Shown here: positions 24,836 to 35,023 of the stretch, piece after piece
Numbering within the stretch: position 1 is the stretch's first letter
How the letters are laid out: the number at the start of each line of letters is the position of its first letter
Source of the DNA: Ghiorsea bivora
GTDB lineage: Bacteria; Pseudomonadota; Zetaproteobacteria; Mariprofundales; Mariprofundaceae
Direction of reading: 5' to 3'
DNA length: 64,000 nt
Assembly (NCBI RefSeq): GCF_000744415.1
Contig: NZ_JQLW01000006.1
Span: 1 to 64,000 of the forward strand
Position numbers and translations under genes: made by a program
Notes under the pieces: model-generated
Databases searched by the model: none
Told to the model about the DNA's origin: nothing
The model's input: only the letters and a program-made list of their open reading frames with translations

Positions 24836-25661
24836 TTTCCTTAACCAGTTTTTTAACAGCCCCGTCATGCAAGATGCATTGCCCCCTGCATTATTGATTG
24901 CATTTATCACTGCATCCATGTCCATCATGGTTGTTGCCCATAGATTATCCTTCCTCACGGTTGGTGTATCCCATGCTTCACTGGCAGGGCTTGGATTGGC
25001 TGTCGCTTTAAGCTTACCACTTTTACCAACTGCTGCTGCAACTGCCATCGCTATTGCCCTTTTATTGGCAGTCTTACCCAACCGTCAAGGTATCAATGAA
25101 GATGCTGGCACGGGTATGTTGTTTGCGGGCAGTATGGCTTTGGGTGTGGTCTTAATTTCCAGCACCAGCCGCAATGAAGTAGATTTATTTGGGTTGTTAT
25201 TTGGTAATATTTTGACTGTATCCCCTGATGATATGCAATGGATTATGGGCGGAAGCATACTCGTTGTGTTCAGCATCATACTTTGGGCAAAAAGCTGGTG
25301 GAGTATGGCTTTTGATATGATTACCGCCAAAGCTTCAGGCATTGCCACATCAAGATTGCGCTTAATCTTACACGGCATGATTGGTTTAACCGTGGTGATG
25401 TGCGTTAAACTTGCAGGTATTGTGTTAACCACGGGATTATTGGTCTTACCCGCTGCTTGCGCTTGGTTTTGGGGGCGTTCGATGTTTAACCTTTGGTGGC
25501 TAAGCCTCTCTTTTTCATTGGTAGGCACATTGGGTGGTTTGATGTGGTCATATCAGTATGATTGGCCATCAGGTGCAGCGATTATTTTAATGTTATGTGT
25601 ATTGTTTACCATCAGCTGGGCAGCTTCTTGGCTGCAACAACAATACCAAAAAAGTAGGTAA
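24828..25661 (+). CDS. znuB: Zinc/manganese ABC transporter, permease (ZnuB type)
   Basis: 277 residues from the ATG at 24828; a longer open frame upstream overlaps znuC and is discarded. Seven or eight hydrophobic segments, with LSFLTVGVSHASLAGLGLAV as the conserved ABC-3 segment near the start. It forms the membrane channel of the znuACB system. ilvA follows after 2 bp, so it may share the transcript. Confidence 0.9.
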   Translation: MIDFLNQFFNSPVMQDALPPALLIAFITASMSIMVVAHRLSFLTVGVSHASLAGLGLAVALSLPLLPTAAATAIAIALLLAVLPNRQGINEDAGTGMLFAGSMALGVVLISSTSRNEVDLFGLLFGNILTVSPDDMQWIMGGSILVVFSIILWAKSWWSMAFDMITAKASGIATSRLRLILHGMIGLTVVMCVKLAGIVLTTGLLVLPAACAWFWGRSMFNLWWLSLSFSLVGTLGGLMWSYQYDWPSGAAIILMLCVLFTISWAASWLQQQYQKSR

Positions 25662-25663
25662 CC

Positions 25664-27172
25664 ATGAGTTTTGATTATATAAAAGCCATTGATGAAGCCA
25701 AAGTGTATGATGTTGCGATTAAAACACCGCTCACGGCTGCACCCAAATTATCCAAACGTTTAAACAATGATGTGGTATTCAAACGCGAAGACTTACAACC
25801 TGTATTCTCGTTTAAGCTTCGTGGTGCATACAATAAAATCGCCAACCTTAGCCAAGAAGACAAAGACAAAGGTGTGATTTGTGCATCTGCAGGCAATCAT
25901 GCCCAAGGTGTTGCCATGAGTGCCGCCAAGCTTGGCATTGCAGCCACGATTGTGATGCCTGAAACCACGCCCGATATCAAAGTGTCTGCCGTAGAAGCCA
26001 TGGGCGGTAATGTGGTGTTGATTGGTGATTCCTATTCCGATGCTTCAGCACATGCCAAAGTCTTGTGCGATGAAAATGGATACACCTTTATCCACCCTTA
26101 CGACAATGAACTGGTGATTGCAGGGCAAGGCACTGTCGCCAAAGAATTAATCAAACAAAGCAAGCGACCGATTGATGCCGTGTTTATTCCTATCGGTGGT
26201 GGTGGTTTAGCTGCGGGTATTGCCGCATATTTCAAAGCCAAATCCCCACAAACCAAGTTGATTGGTGTTGAGCCCGTGGACTCCGCAGCCATGTTTGAGT
26301 CTATAAAAGCAGATAAACTGGTCACTTTAGACCAAGTGGGTATTTTTGCAGATGGTGTAGCGGTCAAACAAGTCGGTGACATCACATTTGACCTATGCAA
26401 ACAATATTTGGATGAAGTCATCTTGGTCGACACTGATGAAACATGTGCCGCCATCAAGGATATTTACGATGAAATTCGCGCTATTGTTGAGCCTGCGGGC
26501 GCATTGGCTTTGGCAGCCTTGAAAAAATATGTCAAACGTGAAGCTGTCAATAAACAAACATTGGTTGCTATCAATAGCGGTGCAAACATGAATTTTGACC
26601 GTCTACGCCATGTTTCAGAGCGCGCAGAATTGGGAGAACGTCGTGAAGCGTTGTTCACTGTACAAATTCCTGAAAGAGCAGGTTCATTCCTTGAATTTTG
26701 CAATCAACTGGGCGCATACAATGTCACTGAATTCAATTATCGTATGTCCAGCCGCCATGAAGCTTATGTATATGTAGGCGTTGCCATCAAACATGGTTCA
26801 CAAGCTGAAAAAATCACCACTGAATTGCGTGAGCATGGCTATCAAATCACCAGTTTGATGGACAATGAAGCTGCAAAATTGCATTTAAGGCATTTGGTGG
26901 GCGGTAAGTCTGTGGATGTGCATGATGAACACCTATATCGCTTCGAATTTCCAGAACGCCCGCGTGCATTGCTCGATTTCTTAACCAAACTTGCAGGTCG
27001 CTGGAATATATCCCTATTCCATTATCGCAATCATGGTGCTGCATTTGGTCGCGTTTTGGTTGGTTTTGAAGTACCTGATAAGGACTTAAATACTTTCCAA
27101 GCTTTCCTCGAAGATGTGGGTTACACCTATGTTGATGAAAGCAATAATGAAGCCTTAAAGCTATTTTTATAA
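25664..27172 (+). CDS. ilvA: Threonine ammonia-lyase, biosynthetic, with two ACT-like domains
   Basis: 502 residues. The PLP lysine is in FSFKLRGAYNK, and the glycine loop is IGGGGLAAG. Two C-terminal regulatory domains start LFTVQIPERAGSFLEFCNQL and LYRFEFPERPRALLDFLTKL, as in the isoleucine-inhibited biosynthetic enzyme. It makes 2-oxobutanoate for isoleucine. Its place after znuB is not functionally obvious. A perfect palindrome follows the stop. Confidence 0.96.
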   Translation: MSFDYIKAIDEAKVYDVAIKTPLTAAPKLSKRLNNDVVFKREDLQPVFSFKLRGAYNKIANLSQEDKDKGVICASAGNHAQGVAMSAAKLGIAATIVMPETTPDIKVSAVEAMGGNVVLIGDSYSDASAHAKVLCDENGYTFIHPYDNELVIAGQGTVAKELIKQSKRPIDAVFIPIGGGGLAAGIAAYFKAKSPQTKLIGVEPVDSAAMFESIKADKLVTLDQVGIFADGVAVKQVGDITFDLCKQYLDEVILVDTDETCAAIKDIYDEIRAIVEPAGALALAALKKYVKREAVNKQTLVAINSGANMNFDRLRHVSERAELGERREALFTVQIPERAGSFLEFCNQLGAYNVTEFNYRMSSRHEAYVYVGVAIKHGSQAEKITTELREHGYQITSLMDNEAAKLHLRHLVGGKSVDVHDEHLYRFEFPERPRALLDFLTKLAGRWNISLFHYRNHGAAFGRVLVGFEVPDKDLNTFQAFLEDVGYTYVDESNNEALKLFL

Positions 27173-27190
27173 TGTTCAACATAAACAATT

Positions 27191-27251
27191 CCGTCATTCC
27201 CGCGAAGGCGGGAATCCATGAAGTAGATTCCCGCCTTCGCGGGAATGACGG
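27191..27251. repeat. 26-bp perfect palindromic repeat (REP-like hairpin)
   Basis: Arms at 27191-27216 (CCGTCATTCCCGCGAAGGCG, then GGAATC) and 27226-27251 are exact reverse complements with a 9-nt loop. Sequences containing CGTCATTCCCGCGAAGGCGGGAAT are found dispersed in many proteobacterial genomes. It is much more GC-rich than its surroundings. It may also end ilvA transcription or protect the 3' end. Confidence 0.85.
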
Positions 27252-27264
27252 CTAAGTTTGAATC

Positions 27265-28491
27265 ATGTCTAACTCAGCATGGGAACGCGAGCATATTTGG
27301 CATCCCTATGCCGCTATGCCCAACCCTTCACCTATTTACCAAGTTGAATCCGCACAAGGCGTAAACCTCACCCTCAGCGATGGGCGAACAGTCATTGATG
27401 GCATGAGCTCATGGTGGTCTGCGATTCATGGTTATAATGTGCCAGAATTGAACCAAGCCATTGAAAAACAACTCAAAAACATGGCACATGTGATGTTTGG
27501 TGGCTTAACCCATCAACCTGCCATTGATTTAGCCAAAATATTGCTAGAAATCGCACCGAATAACCTAAAACACGTCTTTTTTGCCGATTCAGGCTCAGTT
27601 TCCGTCGAAACTGCCTTAAAAATGGCATTACAATACTGGCAAGGTCAAAAAAATACTAAAAAGACCAAGTTTTTAAGCCTCACCCACGCTTATCACGGCG
27701 ACACATTCGGCGCGATGAGTGTCTGCGACCCTGATAATAGTATGCATCATCTATTCAGAGACATATTACCCCAACATATCTTTGTGCAACCCGAGATTGA
27801 AAGTTTGCGAACAACTTTTGCCCAACATCACCATGAACTTTCCGCCATGATTATTGAACCCATCGTGCAAGGTGCTGGTGGTATGCTATTTTATGATGCC
27901 GAAGTATTAAAAGAAATCCGCGTATTGTGTAATGAATATAATGTACTCCTCATTGTCGATGAAATAGCCACAGGTTTTGGGCGCACAGGTAAATTATTCG
28001 CCTGTGAACACGCCAATATTCAGCCTGACATCTTATGTCTAGGCAAAGCCTTAACAGGTGGCTACATGACACTCGCCGCCATACTCTGTGACCCTAAAAT
28101 CAGCCAAGGCATCCAAAAAGAAGGTAATATCCTCATGCACGGCCCCACCTTTATGGCAAACCCATTAGCATGTGCTGTTGCCAAAGCATCCATTGATTTA
28201 TTACTGGTTTCGCCTTGGCAACAACGCATCCAAAACATCGAAACCCAACTCAAAAATGGTTTAAAGCCCTGCCTACAATCGAATAAAGTTGCAGATGTGC
28301 GGGTGATAGGTGCGATTGGCGTGGTCGAAATGAAAGAGGTCATGGATATATCATCCATTCAAGCCAAACTCATCGAACAGGGCGTGTGGCTGCGTCCTTT
28401 TGGTAAGTTATTATACACCATGCCACCATTCATCGCTTCCCATGCAAACATACAACAAATAAACAACGCCATTACCATGCAGTGCTCTTAA
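27265..28491 (+). CDS. bioA: Adenosylmethionine-8-amino-7-oxononanoate aminotransferase
   Basis: 408 residues. HIWHPYAAM at the N-terminus and DGMSSWWSAIHGY are BioA signatures, and LGKALTGGYMTL holds the PLP lysine. Catalyses the SAM-dependent amination step of biotin synthesis. No other bio gene is nearby, so the pathway is split in this genome. The REP-like palindrome is just upstream, and no clear promoter is visible between it and the ATG. Confidence 0.95.
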   Translation: MSNSAWEREHIWHPYAAMPNPSPIYQVESAQGVNLTLSDGRTVIDGMSSWWSAIHGYNVPELNQAIEKQLKNMAHVMFGGLTHQPAIDLAKILLEIAPNNLKHVFFADSGSVSVETALKMALQYWQGQKNTKKTKFLSLTHAYHGDTFGAMSVCDPDNSMHHLFRDILPQHIFVQPEIESLRTTFAQHHHELSAMIIEPIVQGAGGMLFYDAEVLKEIRVLCNEYNVLLIVDEIATGFGRTGKLFACEHANIQPDILCLGKALTGGYMTLAAILCDPKISQGIQKEGNILMHGPTFMANPLACAVAKASIDLLLVSPWQQRIQNIETQLKNGLKPCLQSNKVADVRVIGAIGVVEMKEVMDISSIQAKLIEQGVWLRPFGKLLYTMPPFIASHANIQQINNAITMQCS

Positions 28492-28559
28492 AAAGCATTT
28501 CAATTCCCAAATAATTCTGCTAAAATATTTCATGTGCGCACAAACCAACTGAGGGTAAC

Positions 28560-29840
28560 ATGAGAAAATTTCTTTTACTGCTTCCAATTCTGTTCTCATG
28601 TGCGCTCATTGTTTTTGCATTTTACCCTGAAAAAGAATCACCGCCGATTAAAGTAGGCATTCTCCATTCTTTAACGGGCACTATGGCCATCAGTGAGAAA
28701 CCAGTGATGCAAGCGACTCTGCTAGCAATCGAGGAAATCAATGCACAAGGTGGTTTGCTTGGGCGACAAATAGAGCCTGTTATTATTGATGGAAAATCAG
28801 ACTGGGATACTTTTGCCAAACAAGCTGAATATTTGATTACGCAAGAAAAAGTACGCGTTATTTTTGGTTGTTGGACATCGGCAAGCCGAAAAAGAGTGCG
28901 CCCCATTGTAGAGAAATACCATCACCTACTCTTTTACCCTGTACAATATGAAGGTTTAGAAACATCGCCCAATATTATTTATATGGGGGCAGCTCCCAAC
29001 CAACAAATTATTCCTGCCGTATCGTGGTCTATCCGAAACTTTGGGTCACGAATATATTTGATTGGTTCTGATTATGTGTTCCCGCGCGTTGCGAGCTGGT
29101 TAATCCATAAACAAACACCACTATTAGATGGTGCGATTATCGGCGAACATTATATGCCATTGGGTGCCACAGACATGACACAAGTGATTGCCGACCTCAA
29201 ACAATTAAAACCTGATGTGGTGATCAATAGTATCAATGGTGACTCCAATATCGCCTTCTTTTCAGCTTTGCAAAAAGCGAGTATTACCGCAAGTGATATA
29301 CCTGTCATGTCACTCAGTATTGGTGAAGCTGAGCTATCCAAGATACATAAAAGCACCAATATTCAAGGGCATTACGCCGCTTGGAATTATTTTCAAAGCA
29401 TCAACACCCCTGAAAATCATAAATTTGTCCAAGCTTACCAGTCCCATTATGGGAAAAACCTTCCCGTAAGCGACCCTATGGAAGCTGCTTGGAATGGGGT
29501 TCACCTATGGTCACAGGCAGTGCTTTCAGCACAAACCGATGATACGGCAACCGTACGTCAAACCGTACGCCACCAAAGTTTCACTGGACCTGAAGGCATT
29601 GTTTCTATTGATAATCGCACCCAGCATACATGGAAAACTGCACGCATAGGTCAAATCCAAGAAAATGGTCAGTTTAAGATACTTTGGTCTTCAACTCAAC
29701 CTATCCGCCCTATGCCTTACCCAGCATTGGTTTCCGTACAGGAAGCAGACCAGTATCTCAAACAACTCTACCTCGGATGGCATAAACACTGGGCAAGCCA
29801 AACCACACATGCGAAGCCTGCAAAACAGGGGCAACCATGA
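28560..29840 (+). CDS. UrtA/AmiC-like periplasmic ligand-binding protein
   Basis: 426 residues. The N-terminal hydrophobic stretch (LLLLPILFSCALIVFA) is a signal peptide or anchor; the cysteine lacks a clean lipobox. IKVGILHSLTGTMAISE, then INAQGGLLGRQIEPVIIDG and FGCWTSASRKRV match urea/short-chain-amide binding proteins (Peripla_BP_5). There are no urtBCDE genes nearby. Instead it overlaps a hybrid sensor kinase gene by 4 bp, so it probably presents a ligand to the kinase. TAAAAT at 28521-28526 could be its -10 box. Confidence 0.85.
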   Translation: MRKFLLLLPILFSCALIVFAFYPEKESPPIKVGILHSLTGTMAISEKPVMQATLLAIEEINAQGGLLGRQIEPVIIDGKSDWDTFAKQAEYLITQEKVRVIFGCWTSASRKRVRPIVEKYHHLLFYPVQYEGLETSPNIIYMGAAPNQQIIPAVSWSIRNFGSRIYLIGSDYVFPRVASWLIHKQTPLLDGAIIGEHYMPLGATDMTQVIADLKQLKPDVVINSINGDSNIAFFSALQKASITASDIPVMSLSIGEAELSKIHKSTNIQGHYAAWNYFQSINTPENHKFVQAYQSHYGKNLPVSDPMEAAWNGVHLWSQAVLSAQTDDTATVRQTVRHQSFTGPEGIVSIDNRTQHTWKTARIGQIQENGQFKILWSSTQPIRPMPYPALVSVQEADQYLKQLYLGWHKHWASQTTHAKPAKQGQP

Positions 29841-32587
29841 GTAAGCTTTTAGGCAAAATTCCCCTTATCACCACAAAGCCCAGCATTTTTAGTGTGCTTA
29901 TGCTACTTATACTCAGTATCATCATCATACTTTCGCTTACCTCAGGTTGGCATACACTTAGCAGCCTAAAAAAAATAGCAGTCGAAGAAAAAATAGCCGC
30001 GTTACAAAGCCTTGCTGACAATAAAATAAATACACTCAATACCTATATTGATCAGCATTTGATACAGATTGAAGTATTAAGTAACATGCAGACAACACAA
30101 ATCGCCACAAAAGCAATCATCCATGCATTTCATCACCAAACCCAAAACCCTAAAGTTTACAAGTTCGTCAACACGCACTATGGAAAATCCTTTGAGCATT
30201 TTTTATCAAGCTGGGGTTATTACGACCTGTTTATCATCGATTTGCAAGGCAATATTGTTTATACGATAAAGCACGAAAAAGACTTTGCGACCAACCTTAT
30301 CCATGGACCATACAAAAACACAGGTTTAGGGTTTGTTTTCAAACAGGCTAAAGACTTTTTGCAAACCAGCAACTCAACATTCGCTTACTACCCACCATCA
30401 GATGCACCAGGTGCTTTTGTTGCCACGCCGATTATCAATGATGGTGTCATGCTTGGTGTCATTGCATTGCAATTTGACACCCTTGCTTTCTATGATGAAC
30501 TCGATGACCTTGTCGGCATCGGTCAAACAGGGGAAATCGTAACAGGGCAACGCAGCAACCAACAAATTTTGATTACTGCACCACTTCGTCATGATGCCAA
30601 TGCTGCTTTTAAACGCACTGTCCCCTTACATTCAGAGCAGCCTCTACCCATTGAACAAGCTTCTTCTGGACACAATGGCTCAGGTATATTTTACGACTGG
30701 CGTGGTCAAGAAGTTATCGCCGTATGGGAATATATTCCTGCTTTGCAATGGGGGATGGTGGTTAAAGTTGACACCCAAGAAGCCTTTGCATTTTTACATC
30801 AAGTACAACGCAATTATATCATGTGGGTTGGGGTTAGTTTATTATTCGCTTCCTTACTTATTTATATTTTTACCCGCCGATTAACCATGCCCCTGCATCA
30901 ACTGACAAAAATCACAACAGAAATTGCCCATAACCCAGACCTTCATTTGACACAAGATACTTTCCATGCTCCTCGCACCATCACAGCAGAAGTCAATGCG
31001 CTCAGCCAAGCTTTTATAAGCATGATTCACAAAGTACAAGCGTCACAACGCAAGTTAAAAGATCATGTGGTCTCCTTAGCCAACCAAAATACAGCACTTG
31101 ATTATCAAGTCTCAGAACAAACAGCCCGTATGCAAGCTGTGATTGAGAATGCAGCCGATGGCATTATCACCATCAGTGAAACAGGTGTTATTCTAAGCCT
31201 CAATCCAGCAGCATGCACGATTTTTGCATACGAAGAAGAGACCTTGTTGGGTCAACCCATCCAACAGCTAATCACAGCAGAAACACTAGATTTCCAAGTA
31301 TTACAACAAAACAGCGAATCAGAAGGCAAACGAAAATCAGGAGAAATATTTCCCTTAGAAATAAGTTGTGCGGACATGTATGTGTTCACCCAGAAGTTAT
31401 TTCTTGTCACCGTGCGTGACATTACCCAAGCTAAATATGAACGCGAACAACTCGAACATACCCAACGTTTGGAATCGCTAGGCGTGCTCGCAGGTGGTAT
31501 TGCCCATGATTTCAACAATATACTGACCGCAATTTTGGGCAATGCAGCCATTGCCAAAGCACGAACAGATGCCTTATCCCCTATCTCACCCATGTTGGAT
31601 AATATCGAGAAATCCAGTGAACGTGCCGCTGAATTGTGCAAACAAATGTTGGCTTATTCAGGTAAAGGCAAGTTTATTATTAAACATATCAGCCTCACCG
31701 AAATGGTCGAAGAAATGCTTGCCTTATTAGAGGTTTCGATACAAAAAAATATTGTGATGCGCTTAGACCTCACCCAGCAACTGCCCTATATCGAAGCTGA
31801 TGTATCCCAAATTCAACAAATCATAATGAATCTTGTCATCAATGCATCAGAAGCCATTGGTAAAAATAGCGGTACCATCACCGTACACACTAGTGTCGTT
31901 CATGTTAGCGATGATTATATCAAAACCACCTACATCCATGACGATATTCAAGCCGGGCGTTATGTAACCCTTGAAGTATCCGATACTGGCTGTGGGATGA
32001 GCAAAGAAACCCAAAAACGGCTTTTTGACCCATTTTTCACCACCAAATTTACAGGGCGTGGTTTGGGCATGAGTGCGATTCTTGGTATTATCCGCGGTCA
32101 TAAAGGTGCAATCAAAGTGTATTCTGAAGAAGGAAAAGGCTCAAGCTTTAAACTCCTTTTCCCATGTGCAACATCCGATAAACCCACAAATGCAGCAGAC
32201 ATTAAACCCATTATTCAACATCAACATGGCATCGTGCTTGTTATCGATGATGAAGAAAGTGTACGCGAAATTGCCAGTATTATGCTTGAAGAAGCAGGAT
32301 ATACAGTGCTTACTGCATCAGGAGGTGTAGAAGGCATCGCCATCTTCAAAGCGCAACAAAAAGACATTATTGCCATCTTACTCGACATGACCATGCCAGA
32401 CATGGACGGCAGCACTGTTTTTCGTGAATTAAAAATCATACAACCTGATGTCACGGTCATTCTATCATCAGGTTATAATGAACAGGATGCAACCAACCGT
32501 TTTGCTGGTAAAGGTTTGGCTGGCTTCTTACAAAAACCTTATACACCTGATGCATTGTATAAAAAATTATCTGATGTCTTAAAATAA
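29837..32587 (+). CDS. Hybrid sensor histidine kinase: Cache-HAMP-PAS-kinase-receiver
   Basis: 916 residues. Membrane segments at 16-36 and 327-346 enclose a periplasmic dCache-type domain of about 290 residues (ends WGMVVKVDTQEAFAFL). A HAMP-like linker, a PAS domain (about 432-540), the kinase core with His557 (LAGGIAHDFNNILTAI), N and G boxes (NLVINASEA, DTGCGM, RGLGM) and a C-terminal receiver with Asp850 (AILLDMTMPDMDG) follow. No downstream DNA-binding regulator is adjacent, so the phosphorelay partner is unknown. Confidence 0.9.
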   Translation: MSKLLGKIPLITTKPSIFSVLMLLILSIIIILSLTSGWHTLSSLKKIAVEEKIAALQSLADNKINTLNTYIDQHLIQIEVLSNMQTTQIATKAIIHAFHHQTQNPKVYKFVNTHYGKSFEHFLSSWGYYDLFIIDLQGNIVYTIKHEKDFATNLIHGPYKNTGLGFVFKQAKDFLQTSNSTFAYYPPSDAPGAFVATPIINDGVMLGVIALQFDTLAFYDELDDLVGIGQTGEIVTGQRSNQQILITAPLRHDANAAFKRTVPLHSEQPLPIEQASSGHNGSGIFYDWRGQEVIAVWEYIPALQWGMVVKVDTQEAFAFLHQVQRNYIMWVGVSLLFASLLIYIFTRRLTMPLHQLTKITTEIAHNPDLHLTQDTFHAPRTITAEVNALSQAFISMIHKVQASQRKLKDHVVSLANQNTALDYQVSEQTARMQAVIENAADGIITISETGVILSLNPAACTIFAYEEETLLGQPIQQLITAETLDFQVLQQNSESEGKRKSGEIFPLEISCADMYVFTQKLFLVTVRDITQAKYEREQLEHTQRLESLGVLAGGIAHDFNNILTAILGNAAIAKARTDALSPISPMLDNIEKSSERAAELCKQMLAYSGKGKFIIKHISLTEMVEEMLALLEVSIQKNIVMRLDLTQQLPYIEADVSQIQQIIMNLVINASEAIGKNSGTITVHTSVVHVSDDYIKTTYIHDDIQAGRYVTLEVSDTGCGMSKETQKRLFDPFFTTKFTGRGLGMSAILGIIRGHKGAIKVYSEEGKGSSFKLLFPCATSDKPTNAADIKPIIQHQHGIVLVIDDEESVREIASIMLEEAGYTVLTASGGVEGIAIFKAQQKDIIAILLDMTMPDMDGSTVFRELKIIQPDVTVILSSGYNEQDATNRFAGKGLAGFLQKPYTPDALYKKLSDVLK

Positions 32588-32614
32588 ATACGCTACACAT
32601 AACCCACTATATCA

Positions 32615-32649
32615 GATAAATGCCCGCTTTAAAAAAGCAGGCATTTATC
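32615..32649. terminator. Bidirectional hairpin terminator between convergent genes
   Basis: GATAAATGCCCGCTT (32615-32629) pairs with AAGCAGGCATTTATC (32635-32649), a 15-bp stem with one mismatch and a short A-rich loop. It lies between the 3' ends of the hybrid kinase and katG, which face each other, so it can serve both. Confidence 0.8.
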
Positions 32650-32685
32650 CTTCATTTGAATCAATGTTAAACGATTACTGATTCA

Positions 32686-34911
32686 TTAAAAGCGATCAAG
32701 ATTCATCACTTTTGTCCATGCTTGGATGAAGTCATGTACAAATTTTTCTTTGGAATCATCAAATGCATACACTTCAGCAACAGCTCTTAGCTCTGAGTTT
32801 GAACCGAAAATCAAGTCAACGGATGTGGCACTCCACTTGTGTTGACCTGTTTTTCTATCAAACCCTTCATACATACCCTCAGCTTTATCGGATTTTTTCC
32901 AAGCTGTTGCCATATCAAGCAAGTTGACGAAGAAATCATTGCTTAATGTGGCGGGTTTAGCCGTGAATACACCATGTTTTGATCCATCGACATTGGTATC
33001 AAGCACACGCATACCCCCGACCAACACCGTCATTTCAGGCACAGTGAGATTCAACAAGCTTGCTTTATCCACCAACATTTCCACAGGACCACGATAGCTA
33101 GACGCATCATAATAATTGCGGAAACCATCGGCAGTCAGCTCTAACACGGCAAATGATTTCACATCCGTTTGCGCTTGTGTTGCATCAGCACGGCCTGGTG
33201 CAAATGGTACTTTCACAGTAAACCCTGCATCTTTAGCCGCTTTTTCAATCGCTGCTGCACCGCCAAGCACAATCAAATCTGCCAAGGATACTTTAGTCCG
33301 ACTAAAGAAAGCATGGTTAAAGTCTTGCTGAATACCTTTCAACACGTTAAGCACTTTCGCCAATTCTTGAGGGTTATTCACCGCCCAATCCTTCTGTGGT
33401 GCTAAGCTAAGGCGAGCACCATTGGCACCACCACGCATATCACTGCTACGGAAACTGGCTGCCGATGCCCAAGCAGTACGCACAAGCTCTGGCACAGTTA
33501 ACCCCGAGTGAAGGATGTCTTGTTTAAGCGATTTAATATCTCCTGCATCAATCAACTTATAATCAACACTGGGAATCGGATCTTGCCAAACCATGACTTC
33601 ACTTGGCACATCAGCCCCAACATAACGTGTACGCGGTCCCATATCTCTGTGGGTTAGTTTAAACCAAGCACTCGCAAAGGCATGTTCAAACGCTTCGGGA
33701 TGCTCTTGAAAACGTTTGGCAATCACTTTGTAACTGGGGTCAAACTTCAATGCCAAGTCTGTGGTAAACATGATAGGCGTATGAAACTTACCATCCACAT
33801 GCGCATCAGGCACAATTTTTGCAGATTCATCGGTTGGAACCCATTGAATTGCACCCGCTGGACTTCTGGTTTTTTTCCACTCAAAGTGGAACAAGTTTTC
33901 CAAATACAAAGTTGTCCATTCGGTAGGTGATGATGTCCACGCACCTTCTAAACCACTGGTTACTGTGTCCTCAGCATTACCTTTGCCACACTTGTTCTTC
34001 CAGCCAAAACCCTGATCTTCGATGGGTGCCGCTGCTGGCTCTGCACCCACACATTTGGAGGGTTTATGTGCACCATGCGCTTTACCAAAGGTGTGACCAC
34101 CTGCAATCAACGCAACCACTTCTTCATCATTCATCGCCATGCGACCAAAAGATTCACGAATCGATTGCGCCGCAGCCAATGGGTCTGGAATACCATTCGG
34201 GCCTTCAGGATTTACATAAATCAAACCCATTTGCACAGCCGCAAGTGGTTTTTCTAACTCACCATCTTTATTGCGACGTTTATGGTCCATGAATTTTGTT
34301 TCTGAACCCCAATAAATTAAATCAGGCTCCCAATCATCCTCTCGACCACCAGCAAAACCTAAGGTTTTAAAACCCATGTTTTCCATGGCTACATTGCCTG
34401 CAAGAATCATCAAATCAGCCCAAGAAATATGTTCGCCATATTTCTGTTTTACAGGCCACAATAAACGTCTGGCTTTATCAAGATTGCCATTATCAGGCCA
34501 ACTGTTTAATGGCTCAAAGCGTTGTTGCCCACCTGCCGCACCACCACGGCCATCATGCACACGGTATGTGCCTGCACTATGCCAAGCCATACGAATAAAG
34601 AATGGCCCATAATTGCCATAATCGGCAGGCCACCAATCTTGCGATGTGGTTAACAAGGCATCAATATCCTTCTTCACCGCTTGCAAGTCTAACTGCGCAA
34701 ACGCCTTGGCATAGTTAAAACTTTCACCCAAAGGATTGGATGAAGCATCGTGAGCACGAAGTGGGCTGAGGTTAAGTTGTTCAGGCCACCAAAATTGATT
34801 GGTTTTTGCTTCCCCTTTATGCACGTTGGGGTCGGCAAAAGTCGTCGTTGATAGCGGTACGGCTAACAAGCTTGCCACCGCTATACTCATTAATAGATTT
34901 CTTGTTTTCAT
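32686..34911 (-). CDS. katG: Catalase-peroxidase KatG, exported form
   Basis: 741 residues from the ATG at 34911, preceded by GGAGGG; an upstream TTG is rejected. Active site residues line up with the M. tuberculosis enzyme: Arg107, Trp110 and His111 ([11 protein letters not shown]), Tyr232 and Met258 completing the Trp-Tyr-Met adduct, and proximal His273 ([10 protein letters not shown]). The first 26 residues ([20 protein letters not shown] onward, ending TFA) are a signal peptide, so it should act in the periplasm. Divergent from oxyR. Confidence 0.96.
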   Translation of the reverse strand: MKTRNLLMSIAVASLLAVPLSTTTFADPNVHKGEAKTNQFWWPEQLNLSPLRAHDASSNPLGESFNYAKAFAQLDLQAVKKDIDALLTTSQDWWPADYGNYGPFFIRMAWHSAGTYRVHDGRGGAAGGQQRFEPLNSWPDNGNLDKARRLLWPVKQKYGEHISWADLMILAGNVAMENMGFKTLGFAGGREDDWEPDLIYWGSETKFMDHKRRNKDGELEKPLAAVQMGLIYVNPEGPNGIPDPLAAAQSIRESFGRMAMNDEEVVALIAGGHTFGKAHGAHKPSKCVGAEPAAAPIEDQGFGWKNKCGKGNAEDTVTSGLEGAWTSSPTEWTTLYLENLFHFEWKKTRSPAGAIQWVPTDESAKIVPDAHVDGKFHTPIMFTTDLALKFDPSYKVIAKRFQEHPEAFEHAFASAWFKLTHRDMGPRTRYVGADVPSEVMVWQDPIPSVDYKLIDAGDIKSLKQDILHSGLTVPELVRTAWASAASFRSSDMRGGANGARLSLAPQKDWAVNNPQELAKVLNVLKGIQQDFNHAFFSRTKVSLADLIVLGGAAAIEKAAKDAGFTVKVPFAPGRADATQAQTDVKSFAVLELTADGFRNYYDASSYRGPVEMLVDKASLLNLTVPEMTVLVGGMRVLDTNVDGSKHGVFTAKPATLSNDFFVNLLDMATAWKKSDKAEGMYEGFDRKTGQHKWSATSVDLIFGSNSELRAVAEVYAFDDSKEKFVHDFIQAWTKVMNLDRF

Positions 34912-34981
34912 GGGTTTTACCCTCCTTGATTTCAAACTTCATGTGAAAACCGCGTGTATTTTCACATTTGAAATGGTATCA

Positions 34982-34996
34982 ATAGCTAAAACCTAT
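34982..34996. promoter_or_regulatory. OxyR-type binding box 1
   Basis: ATAGCTAAAACCTAT matches the OxyR consensus half-element ATAGnTnnnAnCTAT at every fixed position. It lies 71 bp upstream of the katG start and covers the expected -35 region of the katG promoter on the minus strand, the position from which OxyR usually activates. Confidence 0.8.
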
Positions 34997-35023
34997 GTAC
35001 AAGCGATGTTTTGTATGATAACA

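Noticed and set aside
28514-28526. Promoter of the UrtA-like gene (TAAAAT at 28521)
   Set aside because: A plausible -10 but no acceptable -35 at the right spacing; mentioned only in the gene entry.
34911-34935. Longer katG start at the TTG (34935)
   Set aside because: The ATG at 34911 has a strong GGAGGG site and begins the signal peptide; the longer form would add an unusual basic extension without its own site.
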